From Bacteroidales bacterium (lineage in GTDB: Bacteria > Bacteroidota > Bacteroidia > Bacteroidales > UBA932), in assembly GCA_017469745.1 (NCBI GenBank), contig JAFUFS010000005.1, positions 1-52,307 of the forward strand: a stretch of DNA of 52,307 nt. The letters run 5' to 3'. Positions 20,608 to 31,411 of the stretch are shown piece by piece. The stretch's first letter is position 1; each line of letters begins with the position of its first letter. Below the pieces are notes generated by a model. That model had not been told where the DNA came from. It made no database searches and saw nothing but the letters and a program-made list of their open reading frames with translations. Made by a program: the position numbers and the translations under genes.

Positions 20608-21378
20608 TCATTTCCAGTTCCTTAAAAACAGTGTACACTTGGCAGGATGATCGGTGTTGATGAAATCGACTCCCATCCTGAAAAGAGCGACATAAGCCTC
20701 TTCTCCGTCCGGGGCTCCCCAGAAACGGATCGGCTTACCGACTGCATGGCATGCATCGATGGCAGCTGCAACTGCATCATAATCAGCCTTATCCATTCTA
20801 CCCTGGCCTTTCCAAGTCTTTGCATGGTGCTTGAAATAGGTGCTGATCATGGCTATCCTCTCAAGCTGCGCAGGGGTGTAATTCAGTTTCCCGTCCTTGA
20901 AATCTCCGTCGAACCAAACCCAGGAAGGCCATTTGCTGAAATCTTCAGGGGCTGGAATGGCGCCGGTGATCACGAGCCTTACTCCGCCTTCAGAAGCGAA
21001 GACATCCGGATACTCTCCTGCGATCGCAACGACTCCTGAAAGAGATTCAGCTGTCTTGACGTCCACGACAAGTTGCAGGCGCCCTTCGCTGTCCAGCCAC
21101 ATCCGGCCTCCGTTACCTCGGAAAAGCAACGCTATGGGCTCAATGTACATTGCCCGCAGGTTACGCTTCGGAGTAAGGTCCTCGCGGTTGTGCGCAACGA
21201 GTATCTCTCCGTCTTTGAGATACACGTCGGCCTCGATCGAAGTGCAGTGCTGGGAATAGGCCTCCCAGAACGGAGCCATGTGGTCGTAGTCATTGTGGGA
21301 ATGGATCGCAACCGGACGCTGCGCGTATGCTCCCGCGACAATTGTCAGGGAAGCAAGGAGAGAAATAATTTTACGCAT
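20608..21378 (-). CDS. Exported GDPD/PI-PLC-like phosphodiesterase
   Basis: This 256-aa protein has a signal peptide (cleavage after AGAYAQ) and a glycerophosphodiester phosphodiesterase-like barrel. SHNDY supplies the first catalytic His, IEADVYL the metal-binding Glu and Asp, and VAHNRE the second His. It resembles the uncharacterised bacterial and fungal subgroup of the superfamily rather than GlpQ. It is the first gene of the hydrolase run, only 13 bp after the OstA-like gene, and its stop overlaps the next gene's alternative start. It may cleave a phosphodiester in a glycan or lipid; the substrate is unknown. Confidence 0.8.
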   Translation of the reverse strand: MRKIISLLASLTIVAGAYAQRPVAIHSHNDYDHMAPFWEAYSQHCTSIEADVYLKDGEILVAHNREDLTPKRNLRAMYIEPIALLFRGNGGRMWLDSEGRLQLVVDVKTAESLSGVVAIAGEYPDVFASEGGVRLVITGAIPAPEDFSKWPSWVWFDGDFKDGKLNYTPAQLERIAMISTYFKHHAKTWKGQGRMDKADYDAVAAAIDACHAVGKPIRFWGAPDGEEAYVALFRMGVDFINTDHPAKCTLFLRNWK

Positions 21379-21391
21379 ATTCAGACTTTAT

Positions 21392-23941
21392 CTATTTCGA
21401 GGATTTTTCTTCCTTCCTGGCTTTCTGCTTCTCGAACTTGGCCTTGTAGCCCTCGAGGATCTTCTGCTCCTTGGCCTCGCGCTTTGCACGTGCCTTCAGC
21501 ATCTTCTCCATCTTGATCCTCTGCTTTTCCTGCTGCTTTGCCGCTTTCTTGGCTGCTTTCTCGGCATCCTTCGCATCCAGGGCAGCCCACTTCGCCTCCT
21601 TCCTGGAGATCCTTTCCTGCCTGGCCTTTTCCTTTTCAGCCTGCTTTGCCTCCCTTTCAGCCTTCTGCTTAGCCTTCAGCTCCGCCTTGGGATCGGTAGG
21701 AATCTTTGCCTTAAGAGCTTCAATGCTTTGGCCGTTCAGCAGGGAATCTATCTGTTCGGCACCAAGTACGAGTGTGTCCGCATTCTCTGACAGAGGTGTA
21801 ACCGTGGTGTCCTTCGGAGCGGCAGGTGCTGAAGGAGCAGCCTCGTCCCCTATGTCCTCACTTTCCTTGTTATCAGCCTCAAGAGAAGCCTGCATGGCTT
21901 CAAGCGCCTTCTGTTCTTCCTCCTGGCGCTTGCGCTCGGCCTGACGTTCCCGCTTCTTCTGCTGGGCAGCCTTCAAGTCCTTGTCAAGTTGCTCTATGTA
22001 GCCGGGGAAATATTCATCGGTGTACTTGAAGACCGGGCGCTGGATCTTCATGTACTTATCTCGCTCCGTCTCCCTTGGAACATACGAAGTGACATCTTCC
22101 GGTCCCTTGGGACGCTTTTCCGGCTGCCACTGGAATCCTTTCAGGACCCGCTCGTCCTTCCTGAGCTGAACTACCGGATAAGCATCGCTCTTGACATCCT
22201 CGAAATAATTCAGATCGTAGAGGTTCCCGTCCTTGAAGGTTGCAGTCAACATCTTGGCTTCGAACTTGTTGACAGTCGCCAGGGAGCCGTTCTCTTCCAG
22301 AAAGAAGACTCCGGAAGAGCCTCCCATCGAATCAAACCGGCTGAGTCCTCCGGTAGAATCGAAATATGCCATCATCTCGGTACCCTTTATCTGGTCGAAG
22401 AAGAGCGAATCTTCCTGGAACGCAATGAAGGCATTGGACATCAAGCTGGCTTTTTCAAGGCTGCGGTTCTTGATCACCACCGAGATGCTGTCCGATGAAT
22501 ACTGCCTGCTCGTCTCGTTCCAGACAATGGGACTCTTGTAGAGGCGGACGAGTGAATCCAAGTCATTGTAGACGAGGGAATCGCATGCAACCTGCATGTC
22601 CTTCTTGAACACCTTGACATTTCTCAGGCACTGCAGGAAACCGATCCTGGTAGTGTCTTTGAGCTGATTCGACAGTGAGTCAGCTGCAGCCAGGGAATCC
22701 GGGGCGGCCGTTGCAAGGGAATCCGGAATCTGCAACAGAGGAACTTCGTTTTCCATCTCAAAGGCAGCCGGGAGGAAAGGTTTGTCTTTTCCTCCTGATG
22801 CCCTGCCCATCGCAGCTGCAGCATTGGGATCCTCTTCCAGAAGCTTCTGCAGAGCTGCCTCAGCCGCAGCCTTGGCCTCTTCAGCAGCCTTCCGCCTGTA
22901 TTCAGTGATAGGATCGATGTTAATATCTTTCAGCCTTTTCTCGGCCGAAGACAGTTCATTTTCCGGAACGTCACACTTCGGCACAGTCCAGTAGATCAGC
23001 TCATCACCTCCGATGTAGACGGTGTCCCTGCCGGCCTTTTCCTCCGAAACGGCGATGACCGCAGGGTCACGGGTCATCCGTATGAACTGAAGGGAATCGA
23101 TGTACTGCATGTACCCGGCAACGGCGGCAACTTTCCTGGTGGTGTCAAGGAGTTCCACATTGCCGAACATCTCGGCATTTTCCGTCAGGCGATTATAAAC
23201 AAGCGAATCGGACCATGCCTCCTGTGTCTCAGTCAGGATGTGGACGTTGCTGGTGAACGTGAAGACCTCAACCTTGCGGTCGTACCATCCGGAATCGGAA
23301 GACAGCATGTTGTTGTCCCTCCATGCATGCGTGTTGTTGGTAAAGACCGCCACACTCGTCTCAGTGTTGAAGTCCAGGGACCTGGTCTTCACGAACACCG
23401 AATCGGTGAACATGTTGACGTTGCCGTAGAAGTTGAACGTCTTTATCTTGGAATCATAGGTCCCCTCGGTGCTCTCGATCAGCTGGCCGTCCTTATCCTT
23501 GAAAGCACCACCGCGGACGAAGGTTGCCACGCTGTCCTTGGTGTTGTAATCAAGGTATCTGGTGCGAAGGGTGTTCTTGTCCTTGTCCTGGAGCTGTACC
23601 AGCGTACCACGGAACTGGGCCAGATTGTCATCTATCAGGTAGTCCAGCTTGTCGCTGCTGAGGACTGTCCTGTTCTGTATGATCTTGACATGGCCGATTG
23701 CCTTTATGACGTTCTGATTGACATTCCAGAGGGCTGTGTCGCAGAGAAGCAGGGTAGCATTGTGTTCGAAACGCACATGTCCCAGTGCCTTGCGGAAGCT
23801 TTCGCCGTCCTCGTCCACCTGCTGGAGCTTGTCGCATCCGAGAAGACGCACGAGGGAATCCCTCCGCTCGTTCCTCTGGGCGAAAAGGCTGCAGGAGAGC
23901 AGGATCAGAATTACAGAGAATATTATCCTCCCCCGCGACAT
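21392..23941 (-). CDS. OstA/LptA-like envelope protein with a long charged coiled-coil tail
   Basis: This 849-aa exported protein (signal ending SLFAQ) begins with repeated OstA/LptA-type beta strands (about 25-320). Phrases such as LDYNTKDSVATF and YDRKVEVFTFTSNVHI recur there. The family binds lipid A and bridges or assists lipopolysaccharide transport in the periplasm. A low-complexity linker rich in Ala, Glu and Lys appears near 340-375. The last roughly 220 residues form a Lys/Glu/Ala-rich coiled coil, unusual for a periplasmic bridge protein. The start at 23941 overlaps the surA stop as TGATG, so translation is coupled. Confidence 0.8.
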   Translation of the reverse strand: MSRGRIIFSVILILLSCSLFAQRNERRDSLVRLLGCDKLQQVDEDGESFRKALGHVRFEHNATLLLCDTALWNVNQNVIKAIGHVKIIQNRTVLSSDKLDYLIDDNLAQFRGTLVQLQDKDKNTLRTRYLDYNTKDSVATFVRGGAFKDKDGQLIESTEGTYDSKIKTFNFYGNVNMFTDSVFVKTRSLDFNTETSVAVFTNNTHAWRDNNMLSSDSGWYDRKVEVFTFTSNVHILTETQEAWSDSLVYNRLTENAEMFGNVELLDTTRKVAAVAGYMQYIDSLQFIRMTRDPAVIAVSEEKAGRDTVYIGGDELIYWTVPKCDVPENELSSAEKRLKDINIDPITEYRRKAAEEAKAAAEAALQKLLEEDPNAAAAMGRASGGKDKPFLPAAFEMENEVPLLQIPDSLATAAPDSLAAADSLSNQLKDTTRIGFLQCLRNVKVFKKDMQVACDSLVYNDLDSLVRLYKSPIVWNETSRQYSSDSISVVIKNRSLEKASLMSNAFIAFQEDSLFFDQIKGTEMMAYFDSTGGLSRFDSMGGSSGVFFLEENGSLATVNKFEAKMLTATFKDGNLYDLNYFEDVKSDAYPVVQLRKDERVLKGFQWQPEKRPKGPEDVTSYVPRETERDKYMKIQRPVFKYTDEYFPGYIEQLDKDLKAAQQKKRERQAERKRQEEEQKALEAMQASLEADNKESEDIGDEAAPSAPAAPKDTTVTPLSENADTLVLGAEQIDSLLNGQSIEALKAKIPTDPKAELKAKQKAEREAKQAEKEKARQERISRKEAKWAALDAKDAEKAAKKAAKQQEKQRIKMEKMLKARAKREAKEQKILEGYKAKFEKQKARKEEKSSK

Positions 23942-25335
23942 CAGTCTTCGGAGAACTTGGAAGCCCACCCGGAACGATGGAAATCACAGTCCTTGAACAT
24001 CGGATCGATCACCACTCGGGTCTCGGCGATCTTCTTGTCCAGGAATTCATCGATGGCAGCCATCTGTTTGGCGCGCTTCACTTCCGACTGAAGCTGAGAG
24101 AAATCATCATTGAAGGTGGCAGTGTGGGCGGGAATGATCTTGTCCACCCGGATGATCTTGTAGTTGGTCTTGCCCACGACAAAGTCCTTTTCCTGGTCCT
24201 GACGACCGTCATTGTCGGTAGACTGGACAGGCGTGGAGATCTCGCCTTCCTTCAGGTCCTTGATCGCCATGTAATCCTCAGGCTTGAGCTGGTCGATCTC
24301 GAAATAGGCAGAACCTGTGTTAGGATCGGACATCTGGCCTCCGTTGGTCTTGGTCGGTGCATCCTGTGAATAGAAGTTCGCGGCCATCTTGAAAGTAACA
24401 GCACCATTCAGGATCTCCGTACGGAGGCTGTCGAGAGTCTTGAAAGCCATCTCACGGTCCTGGGTGGTGTACTGAGGTTTCATCAGGATGTGACGGGCGT
24501 TGAACATGTCACCCTTCTTCTCGATAACTTCGATGATGTGGAAGCCGTCGGGGGTCTCGACTATCTGTGAGATCACGCCGGGCTTCAGGGCCATCGCGGC
24601 ATCAGAAAAGACGGGCCAGAAGATGGACTTGGAAGCCATACCCAGCTCTCCTCCCCTACGGGAACTGCCGGGATCCTCCGAATACATCCTCGCCAGGGTG
24701 GAGAACTTCTCCCCGTTGATGATCCTCTCCCTGAGCTCAAGGAGTTTCTCGCGCACGGCAAGGTCTGCGGCTTCGCGGTCCGGATAGAGGCAGATCTGGC
24801 TGAGCTGGTACTTGATCGGAACTATGGGCAGATTGTTGGTGTCGACAGTGTCGAGATATCCCTTGACATCGTGAGGGGTCATATCGGGAATCTGCTTCAT
24901 GATCTGGGCCTGCTCTCCCTGCGTGAGGCTCATGTCCTCGTACTGTTTTCTCCAGTCCTGACGGAGACGGTAAAGCGGCTTGCCGAAATATTCCTCAAGT
25001 TTCTCCTCACCGCCGAGATAGGTAAGGAACTGGTCTATCCTCTGGGACAGCATGGCATCCACGTTGGCCTGGTCCACGGTCAGGGAGTCGATCCTGGCCT
25101 GCATGAGGAAGAGTTTGGATTCCAGGATGCTCTCCAGAACCTCGCAGCGGACATTCTGGTCGGAGGACAGTCCCTGTGCTCCCCTTTCCTTCACTGAAGA
25201 CTCAATGTCGGAGATCATTATCGCCTCGTTGCCTACCACGGCCACGGTCTTGTCGATGTATTTGTATTTCTGCGCAGAAGCCATCGTGCATGCGAACACG
25301 ACGGCCATGAGTGTGAGAGTAGCTTTCCTTGTCAT
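23941..25335 (-). CDS. surA: SurA-type periplasmic chaperone and peptidyl-prolyl isomerase
   Basis: The 464-aa product has a signal peptide (cleavage after TMASAQ), a SurA N-terminal chaperone domain (about 25-170) and two parvulin-type isomerase domains. The first is about 175-275 and includes MYSEDPGSSRRGGELGM. The second is about 285-410 and includes FYSQDAPTKTNGGQM. It escorts outer-membrane proteins through the periplasm. It lies between a SurA_N-like lipoprotein and the OstA-like gene with gaps of 6 and -1 bp, an outer-membrane biogenesis operon behind guaB. Confidence 0.92.
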   Translation of the reverse strand: MTRKATLTLMAVVFACTMASAQKYKYIDKTVAVVGNEAIMISDIESSVKERGAQGLSSDQNVRCEVLESILESKLFLMQARIDSLTVDQANVDAMLSQRIDQFLTYLGGEEKLEEYFGKPLYRLRQDWRKQYEDMSLTQGEQAQIMKQIPDMTPHDVKGYLDTVDTNNLPIVPIKYQLSQICLYPDREAADLAVREKLLELRERIINGEKFSTLARMYSEDPGSSRRGGELGMASKSIFWPVFSDAAMALKPGVISQIVETPDGFHIIEVIEKKGDMFNARHILMKPQYTTQDREMAFKTLDSLRTEILNGAVTFKMAANFYSQDAPTKTNGGQMSDPNTGSAYFEIDQLKPEDYMAIKDLKEGEISTPVQSTDNDGRQDQEKDFVVGKTNYKIIRVDKIIPAHTATFNDDFSQLQSEVKRAKQMAAIDEFLDKKIAETRVVIDPMFKDCDFHRSGWASKFSED

Positions 25336-25341
25336 TTCTAG

Positions 25342-26199
25342 CTAGTAAATTTCAAAATTCCCCTTGACAGAGGCATCTTCTATCAAGTCTCGTTCCAAAG
25401 TGGAAAGAAGGTCGTGCTTACGGCCGCTGATTATTATGTCCTTAATGTTCTCTTCACAGAAATCTATCGGAGCTGTCTCTCCGGCCTTTACCATGTCGGC
25501 AACAAAGGCCACGCAGACATTACCTTCCTGGTCGGGGATCTCGATGAATGATCCGCTCTTCCTGGACAGCATCTCGACGTAGTCAACTCCGAACTCGGCA
25601 GCCAGGGACGCAGCGTCCATCCAAGCGCCGGAAAAATCCAGGTAGCGCCGGGCGGAATTGAATGCCACGCTGTCGGCAGCGATCACATCCTCCACATCCG
25701 ATGAAGACATCAGCCTCTTGATCTTCTGGAGATTGGGAGAATCCTTCGCAATCTTCATGAACCTGACCTTGAGCACCGGACGCTCAAGGGTGAAATTCTC
25801 CTTGTGGGTGTTGTAGTAGTCATTGATCGCGGCAGAAGTGACTGTCGTGTCCAGCCTCTCCGCAACATATTTCTGCTCGTAGCGGTACCTCAGCAGGGAC
25901 TGGCGGTAGGCCTCCAACTCCTTTGAGACGTCCTTGTCCTCCTTGCCCAGTTTCTGTTCGGCAATGTCCTGGAAAGCCTTGTCGGTAGCCCAGGAATGGA
26001 TGTAGAGCCCGGCCAGACGGGTGCTGTCCTCAGCACTGATTCCATTCGGGATCAGATCCTCCAGCTCGGAGCGGTAGAGCTTGTGTCCGCCCAGCTTCGC
26101 AACCACCTCTCCGTCATGAATATACGACTGTACCGCCTTGCAAGACGGCAAAGCCAGGACAGCGACGGAAAAGAGAGCTATGAGCAGGCGGCGTGACAT
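25342..26199 (-). CDS. SurA N-terminal-like periplasmic chaperone lipoprotein
   Basis: This 285-aa protein has a lipobox (ALPSC, Cys20) and a mostly helical body like the SurA/PpiD chaperone core (VAKLGGHKLYRSELEDLIP). I see no complete parvulin active-site region, so it may be a chaperone without isomerase activity. It sits 6 bp before surA and 6 bp after guaB in one transcription unit. The sequence identifies the fold class better than the exact role. Confidence 0.75.
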   Translation of the reverse strand: MSRRLLIALFSVAVLALPSCKAVQSYIHDGEVVAKLGGHKLYRSELEDLIPNGISAEDSTRLAGLYIHSWATDKAFQDIAEQKLGKEDKDVSKELEAYRQSLLRYRYEQKYVAERLDTTVTSAAINDYYNTHKENFTLERPVLKVRFMKIAKDSPNLQKIKRLMSSSDVEDVIAADSVAFNSARRYLDFSGAWMDAASLAAEFGVDYVEMLSRKSGSFIEIPDQEGNVCVAFVADMVKAGETAPIDFCEENIKDIIISGRKHDLLSTLERDLIEDASVKGNFEIY

Positions 26200-26205
26200 C
26201 GGGAA

Positions 26206-27726
<1,521 letters not shown>

Positions 27727-27731
27727 GCGGA

Positions 27732-28793
27732 TTACTGGCTTGCAGGGAAATAATACGGATTCGAAAAGATTGAAACAATTCCGGAGCCTTCTTCGTCGAT
27801 GTGACCGATGATGCGCCTGGCAAGAAGGGGCTTCCTGTCATAGAAATCCGTGTCACGCCGGTCGAGGGAACTGATCCTCACCACCTGTGAAGAATGGATA
27901 AACCTTCCGCCCCCGATGTAGATGCCCACATGGGTGGCTTTCGCGGGAGCCTCTTCAGTTGCTTCCCTGCCCCAGAAGACCAGATCCCCGGGCTCGAGGG
28001 CGCTCCAGTCCACCTCACCGGAAGCATTGAACAGCCGTACATCAGCACCGATCCTGCCCTGCTGGGAAGCGTTCCTTGGCAGAAGTACCCCGTTGGAGAA
28101 AAAGACACTCCTGGTAAGTCCGCTGCAATCGACATTCTTGATGGAAGTTCCGCCCCAGAGATAAGGCACCCCGAGGAACTGCCTCGTCGTGGCCTCTATG
28201 TCCCTGGCGAAGCTCCTTGGATCCTTGCTCGCGGCCTTCCTTTCCTTGGCCCACCTGTAGAAGACGTCCACATCCCCGGCTGGTACATAACCGGTCTTTC
28301 CCGAAGGAAGGACTACCCCAACGAACTTCCTGGTCAGGACCGCACGGCCTTCTTCATAACCCTTGTAACGTCCATGCGTGTGGGTGATGGTCTTGTACAT
28401 TATCCTGACGATGTCACCCATCAGCAGCTCGGAGACGATCCCTGATTTCAGGGACGGTTCCTCATAGACGTGTGAATATGGGACTGTGCAGATGTACTTC
28501 GGAGCCTCGAGATAGTCTTTGATCTCCTTGTCGGTCATCGGGACGAGCCCCATGTCGGTGACCCATGCGGTGTAGGGTTCTGGAGTCTTGACCTTCACCC
28601 AATAACCCTCCTTTCCAAGGACCTCCACCACGGTACCCATCAGGGCCTGGTCGCCGAGTTCGGCGGCATAGTCCGGATTCTCCCTCATCATGTTCGCCGA
28701 GAACTCCACCACCGCTCTTTCCTGAGCATGGAGGCAGGGCGGGAGGAGCAACAGGGCCGACACTATAAGATATGCAGCGTGCTTGTTCATCAT
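27732..28793 (-). CDS. NlpC/P60 family cell-wall peptidase with SH3 domains
   Basis: The protein (353 aa) has a signal peptide, a region consistent with two SH3-like binding domains (about 25-180) and a C-terminal NlpC/P60 domain (about 215-335). The catalytic Cys is in VDCSGLTR and the His in ATHVGIYIGGGRFIHSS. Such enzymes cut gamma-D-glutamyl-diamino-acid bonds in peptidoglycan stem peptides. The ATG at 28793 (or 28790) is preferred over an upstream GTG because it starts a clean signal sequence. It is divergent from the radical SAM gene with only 40 bp between. Confidence 0.9.
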   Translation of the reverse strand: MMNKHAAYLIVSALLLLPPCLHAQERAVVEFSANMMRENPDYAAELGDQALMGTVVEVLGKEGYWVKVKTPEPYTAWVTDMGLVPMTDKEIKDYLEAPKYICTVPYSHVYEEPSLKSGIVSELLMGDIVRIMYKTITHTHGRYKGYEEGRAVLTRKFVGVVLPSGKTGYVPAGDVDVFYRWAKERKAASKDPRSFARDIEATTRQFLGVPYLWGGTSIKNVDCSGLTRSVFFSNGVLLPRNASQQGRIGADVRLFNASGEVDWSALEPGDLVFWGREATEEAPAKATHVGIYIGGGRFIHSSQVVRISSLDRRDTDFYDRKPLLARRIIGHIDEEGSGIVSIFSNPYYFPASQ

Positions 28794-28795
28794 GA

Positions 28796-28826
28796 TTGTA
28801 AAAATATTCACAAATCGCTACTTTTG
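28796..28826 (+). promoter_or_regulatory. Promoter of the radical SAM gene, nearly touching its start codon
   Basis: TTG (28796-28798), 20 nt, then TACTTTTG (28819-28826) fits the consensus. The ATG follows only 7 nt after the -7 box, so the transcript is predicted to be leaderless or nearly so. Confidence 0.55.
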
Positions 28827-28833
28827 CAAGGTT

Positions 28834-29817
28834 ATGATCGATTTTCCCGAAGGCAAGAGGTACAATTCGTTCGCCGGGCTCTATCGCAGAAGGTTCGGTG
28901 AAAGGTTGCAGAAGCTGGTCCTGGATGCCGGTTTCAGCTGCCCCAACAGGGACGGCACTCTCGGGACCGGAGGCTGCACCTACTGTGACAACGCCGCCTT
29001 CCATCCCGGCTACAGCACGGCCGGGAAATCCCTTTGGGACCAGATCGACGAGGGCATCGAATTCCATCGCAGGCGCTACCCCAGAGTCAAGCACTATCTT
29101 GCTTATTTCCAATCATATTCCAACACCTACGGACCCCTCGACAAGTTAAGGAAGCTCTACGAAGACGCCCTTTCGCACCCCTCTGTGGTCGGACTCGTGA
29201 TCGGCACCCGCCCCGACTGCATCGACGAAGAGAAGCTCGACTACCTCGCCTCCCTTCACTATCATCCTGAGCGAAGCGAAGGATCCAGGCGAAGCGAAGG
29301 ATCCTTCCCCGTCATCACCATTGAATATGGCATCGAATCCTGCTACGACAGCACCCTTGAGAGGATCAACCGCGGCCACGACTTCGAATGTGCCCGGAGG
29401 GCAGTGGAAATGACAGCCTCCAGAGGGCTGGACGTCGGGGCGCATTTCATCCTGGGCCTGCCGGGCGAAACCAGGGAAATGCTTCTGGACCAATGCGCTG
29501 TTATCTCTTCCCTGCCACTTACCTCGGTAAAACTCCATCAGCTCCAGATAGTGAAGGGGACGAAGATGGAAGTTGAATATTCAAAGAATCCGGAAGAATT
29601 CCTGCGCCTTTCGCTCGATGACTATCTCGACCTTGTGATCGACATCCTTGAGCGGCTCCGGCCCGACCTTTACATCGAAAGGGTCGCAGGGGAAGTTCCC
29701 CCGCGTTTCGTCAGCGAGACCCCCTGGGGACTCATCCGCAACGACGGGATCCTGCGCCTCCTCGATCAACGTCTCGAAGAGCGCGACACCTGCCAGGGAC
29801 GGTTATACAGGCCCTAA
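28834..29817 (+). CDS. TIGR01212-type radical SAM protein (YhcC-like)
   Basis: This 327-aa protein has the long-spaced iron-sulfur motif of this family, FSCPNRDGTLGTGGCTYC (C-x12-C-x2-C), and the motif ERINRGHDF. A downstream LILGLPGE-type block reads HFILGLPGETREM. The family's reaction is not known to me. About 14 residues near position 145 (HPERSEGSRRSEGS) are encoded by a dispersed repeat inserted in frame between a helix and the next barrel strand (ITIEYGIES). The start at 28834 fits the family N-terminus; longer upstream frames lack support. Confidence 0.9.
   Translation: MIDFPEGKRYNSFAGLYRRRFGERLQKLVLDAGFSCPNRDGTLGTGGCTYCDNAAFHPGYSTAGKSLWDQIDEGIEFHRRRYPRVKHYLAYFQSYSNTYGPLDKLRKLYEDALSHPSVVGLVIGTRPDCIDEEKLDYLASLHYHPERSEGSRRSEGSFPVITIEYGIESCYDSTLERINRGHDFECARRAVEMTASRGLDVGAHFILGLPGETREMLLDQCAVISSLPLTSVKLHQLQIVKGTKMEVEYSKNPEEFLRLSLDDYLDLVIDILERLRPDLYIERVAGEVPPRFVSETPWGLIRNDGILRLLDQRLEERDTCQGRLYRP
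29261..29304 (+). repeat. Dispersed palindromic repeat, in-frame inside the radical SAM gene
   Basis: ATCATCCTGAGCGAAGCGAA leads into GGATCC and then a second partial unit (GGCGAAGCGAAGGATCC). Arms ATCCT and AGGAT pair. The insertion keeps the frame and adds a hydrophilic loop to the barrel. Confidence 0.75.
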
Positions 29818-29821
29818 TGAA

Positions 29822-31360
29822 TCAGTTTTCAGAAGCTAAAAGGGTGATGATTCGGTCGATGACCGGGTCTACCTTGCTGGCCGGCACCAGGGTGTTGTTG
29901 GTCATGACCGAAAAGACTATCGTCTCCGCCTTGGACCCGACGGAAGGCTCGATGTAACCGCTGAAGCAGCGCACTCCGCCCATGGATCCGCTCTTGAGAT
30001 GCACCCTGGACTTGACCGACTCGCTTTCACCACGAAGCCTGGACTCGTAGTGCCGCCCGCCCGGCTGGCCGAGAGTCTCGATGTAGTCTCCGAATGCAGG
30101 GCTGTCCATCATGGAAGACAGGAACTTGACGAAATAGGCGGGAGAGACGTAATTGTACCTCGAAAGGCCGCTTCCGTCGTCGATCTGCTGGCCGGAAGGG
30201 TCTGCCCCGATCTTCTTCAGCACGTCGGTCATCGCGGCCTTGCATGAATCCGGACTCGCGGAATGCCTCAACCTTCGGCCAAGGATCCTGAACATGGTTT
30301 CCGCATAGAAATTGTCGCTTTCCAGGAGGGTCTCCCTGACAATTCTCTTCAACGACGGGGAATAGGACATCCCTATCATCTTGAGGTCGTCGACCTTCGC
30401 AGCGTAGGGGCCGTTCGCCAATGAGGAGAGATCGCTTCTGACCCTTCCATTGCGCACGTCGGCGCAGCCCAGGGAGACTTCCACACCGGTTGAACGGAGA
30501 TACTCACAGAAGAAATGGGCGCAGGTGTAGGCTCCGAACTTGTTGGAGAACTCCTCTGTCTTGGGCTTGCGGTCGATAGCGAAAGACCCGCGGACTTCAG
30601 CATAAGGCTGGAATTCGGAGGTGAACATGTAGAGCTGGTCTCCGGTTCCGGTCTTGCCGGTCTTTCCGAAAAAGCCGTATTTCATCCACGGAAGCGAGGG
30701 GTAGGAAACAATGTAACTGACAGCGGAACCGACCGAAGGTCCTGCAGAAACCTTCATGTCGATTGCATTCTCGTAGAAACAAAGCCCGTCACCGCCGGTG
30801 CCGTAAGCCGTGCCGATGTCCTGGTAGGACCAGGTGTCACGGTCGATGGGGCCGTCGAAATAACGGCCGTCACCGATGACCCTGCCATTGATCTTCTTGA
30901 TCCCGGCCTTGTCAAGAAAGCCCTTCCACTGCGCGAAAAGCCTTTCTTTGGTAAGGGCGATGGAATCCTTGGAGGCGACAGTGGGGTCTCCCCCGCCGAC
31001 GATGTAGAGGTCCCCGTCCAGGACACCTTCCTTGAGGGTTCCGCTGTAGCCTATCCTGGTGGTGAATTTGAAATCCGGACCGAGCTGGTGCATGGCGGCT
31101 CCGGAAGTGATGAGTTTCATGGTCGAGGCAGGCACGAGCCTCCCTCCGGAGTTCCAGGCAGCCACCGTGTCACCCCCTTCAGTCATAGCCAGGACACCGA
31201 AGGATGCACCTCCCAGGACATCATTCTTCGAGGCCAGTTCAATGTACTTCTGGGCCTTGCTCTTGACGGCAGCCTTCCTGGCGGCAGGCACCTGTGCGGA
31301 GACTGAAACGAGAGAAACGGCCGCCAAGAATGCGGCAAATGTCATTTTAAGGATTCTCAT
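29822..31360 (-). CDS. dacB: D-alanyl-D-alanine carboxypeptidase/endopeptidase, PBP4 type
   Basis: This 512-aa exported penicillin-binding protein of family S13 (signal ending VSVSAQ) has the three active-site motifs: STMK, SDN and KSG (in HLKSGSMGG). The large insert between the first two is typical of PBP4. It trims peptidoglycan stem peptides or cross-links in the periplasm. The ATG at 31360 follows a -7 box by five bases and starts a normal signal, so it is preferred over an upstream GTG. Confidence 0.93.
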   Translation of the reverse strand: MRILKMTFAAFLAAVSLVSVSAQVPAARKAAVKSKAQKYIELASKNDVLGGASFGVLAMTEGGDTVAAWNSGGRLVPASTMKLITSGAAMHQLGPDFKFTTRIGYSGTLKEGVLDGDLYIVGGGDPTVASKDSIALTKERLFAQWKGFLDKAGIKKINGRVIGDGRYFDGPIDRDTWSYQDIGTAYGTGGDGLCFYENAIDMKVSAGPSVGSAVSYIVSYPSLPWMKYGFFGKTGKTGTGDQLYMFTSEFQPYAEVRGSFAIDRKPKTEEFSNKFGAYTCAHFFCEYLRSTGVEVSLGCADVRNGRVRSDLSSLANGPYAAKVDDLKMIGMSYSPSLKRIVRETLLESDNFYAETMFRILGRRLRHSASPDSCKAAMTDVLKKIGADPSGQQIDDGSGLSRYNYVSPAYFVKFLSSMMDSPAFGDYIETLGQPGGRHYESRLRGESESVKSRVHLKSGSMGGVRCFSGYIEPSVGSKAETIVFSVMTNNTLVPASKVDPVIDRIITLLASEN

Positions 31361-31365
31361 ATTCA

Positions 31366-31392
31366 CAAATTTAGCAAAAAACACTAACTTTG
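31366..31392. promoter_or_regulatory. Back-to-back -7 boxes for PBP4 and galE
   Basis: TAAATTTG on the minus strand (31373-31366) lies 5 nt before the PBP4 ATG, which predicts a leaderless transcript. TAACTTTG on the plus strand (31385-31392) lies 19 nt before the galE start. Neither has an obvious -33 TTTG. Confidence 0.5.
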
Positions 31393-31411
31393 AACTTCCA
31401 TAACATCATCA

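Noticed and set aside
24101..25197. Plus-strand frames opposite surA, OstA-like, GH2 and guaB genes
   Set aside because: They are antisense shadows of well-supported minus-strand genes and show no family motifs or promoters.
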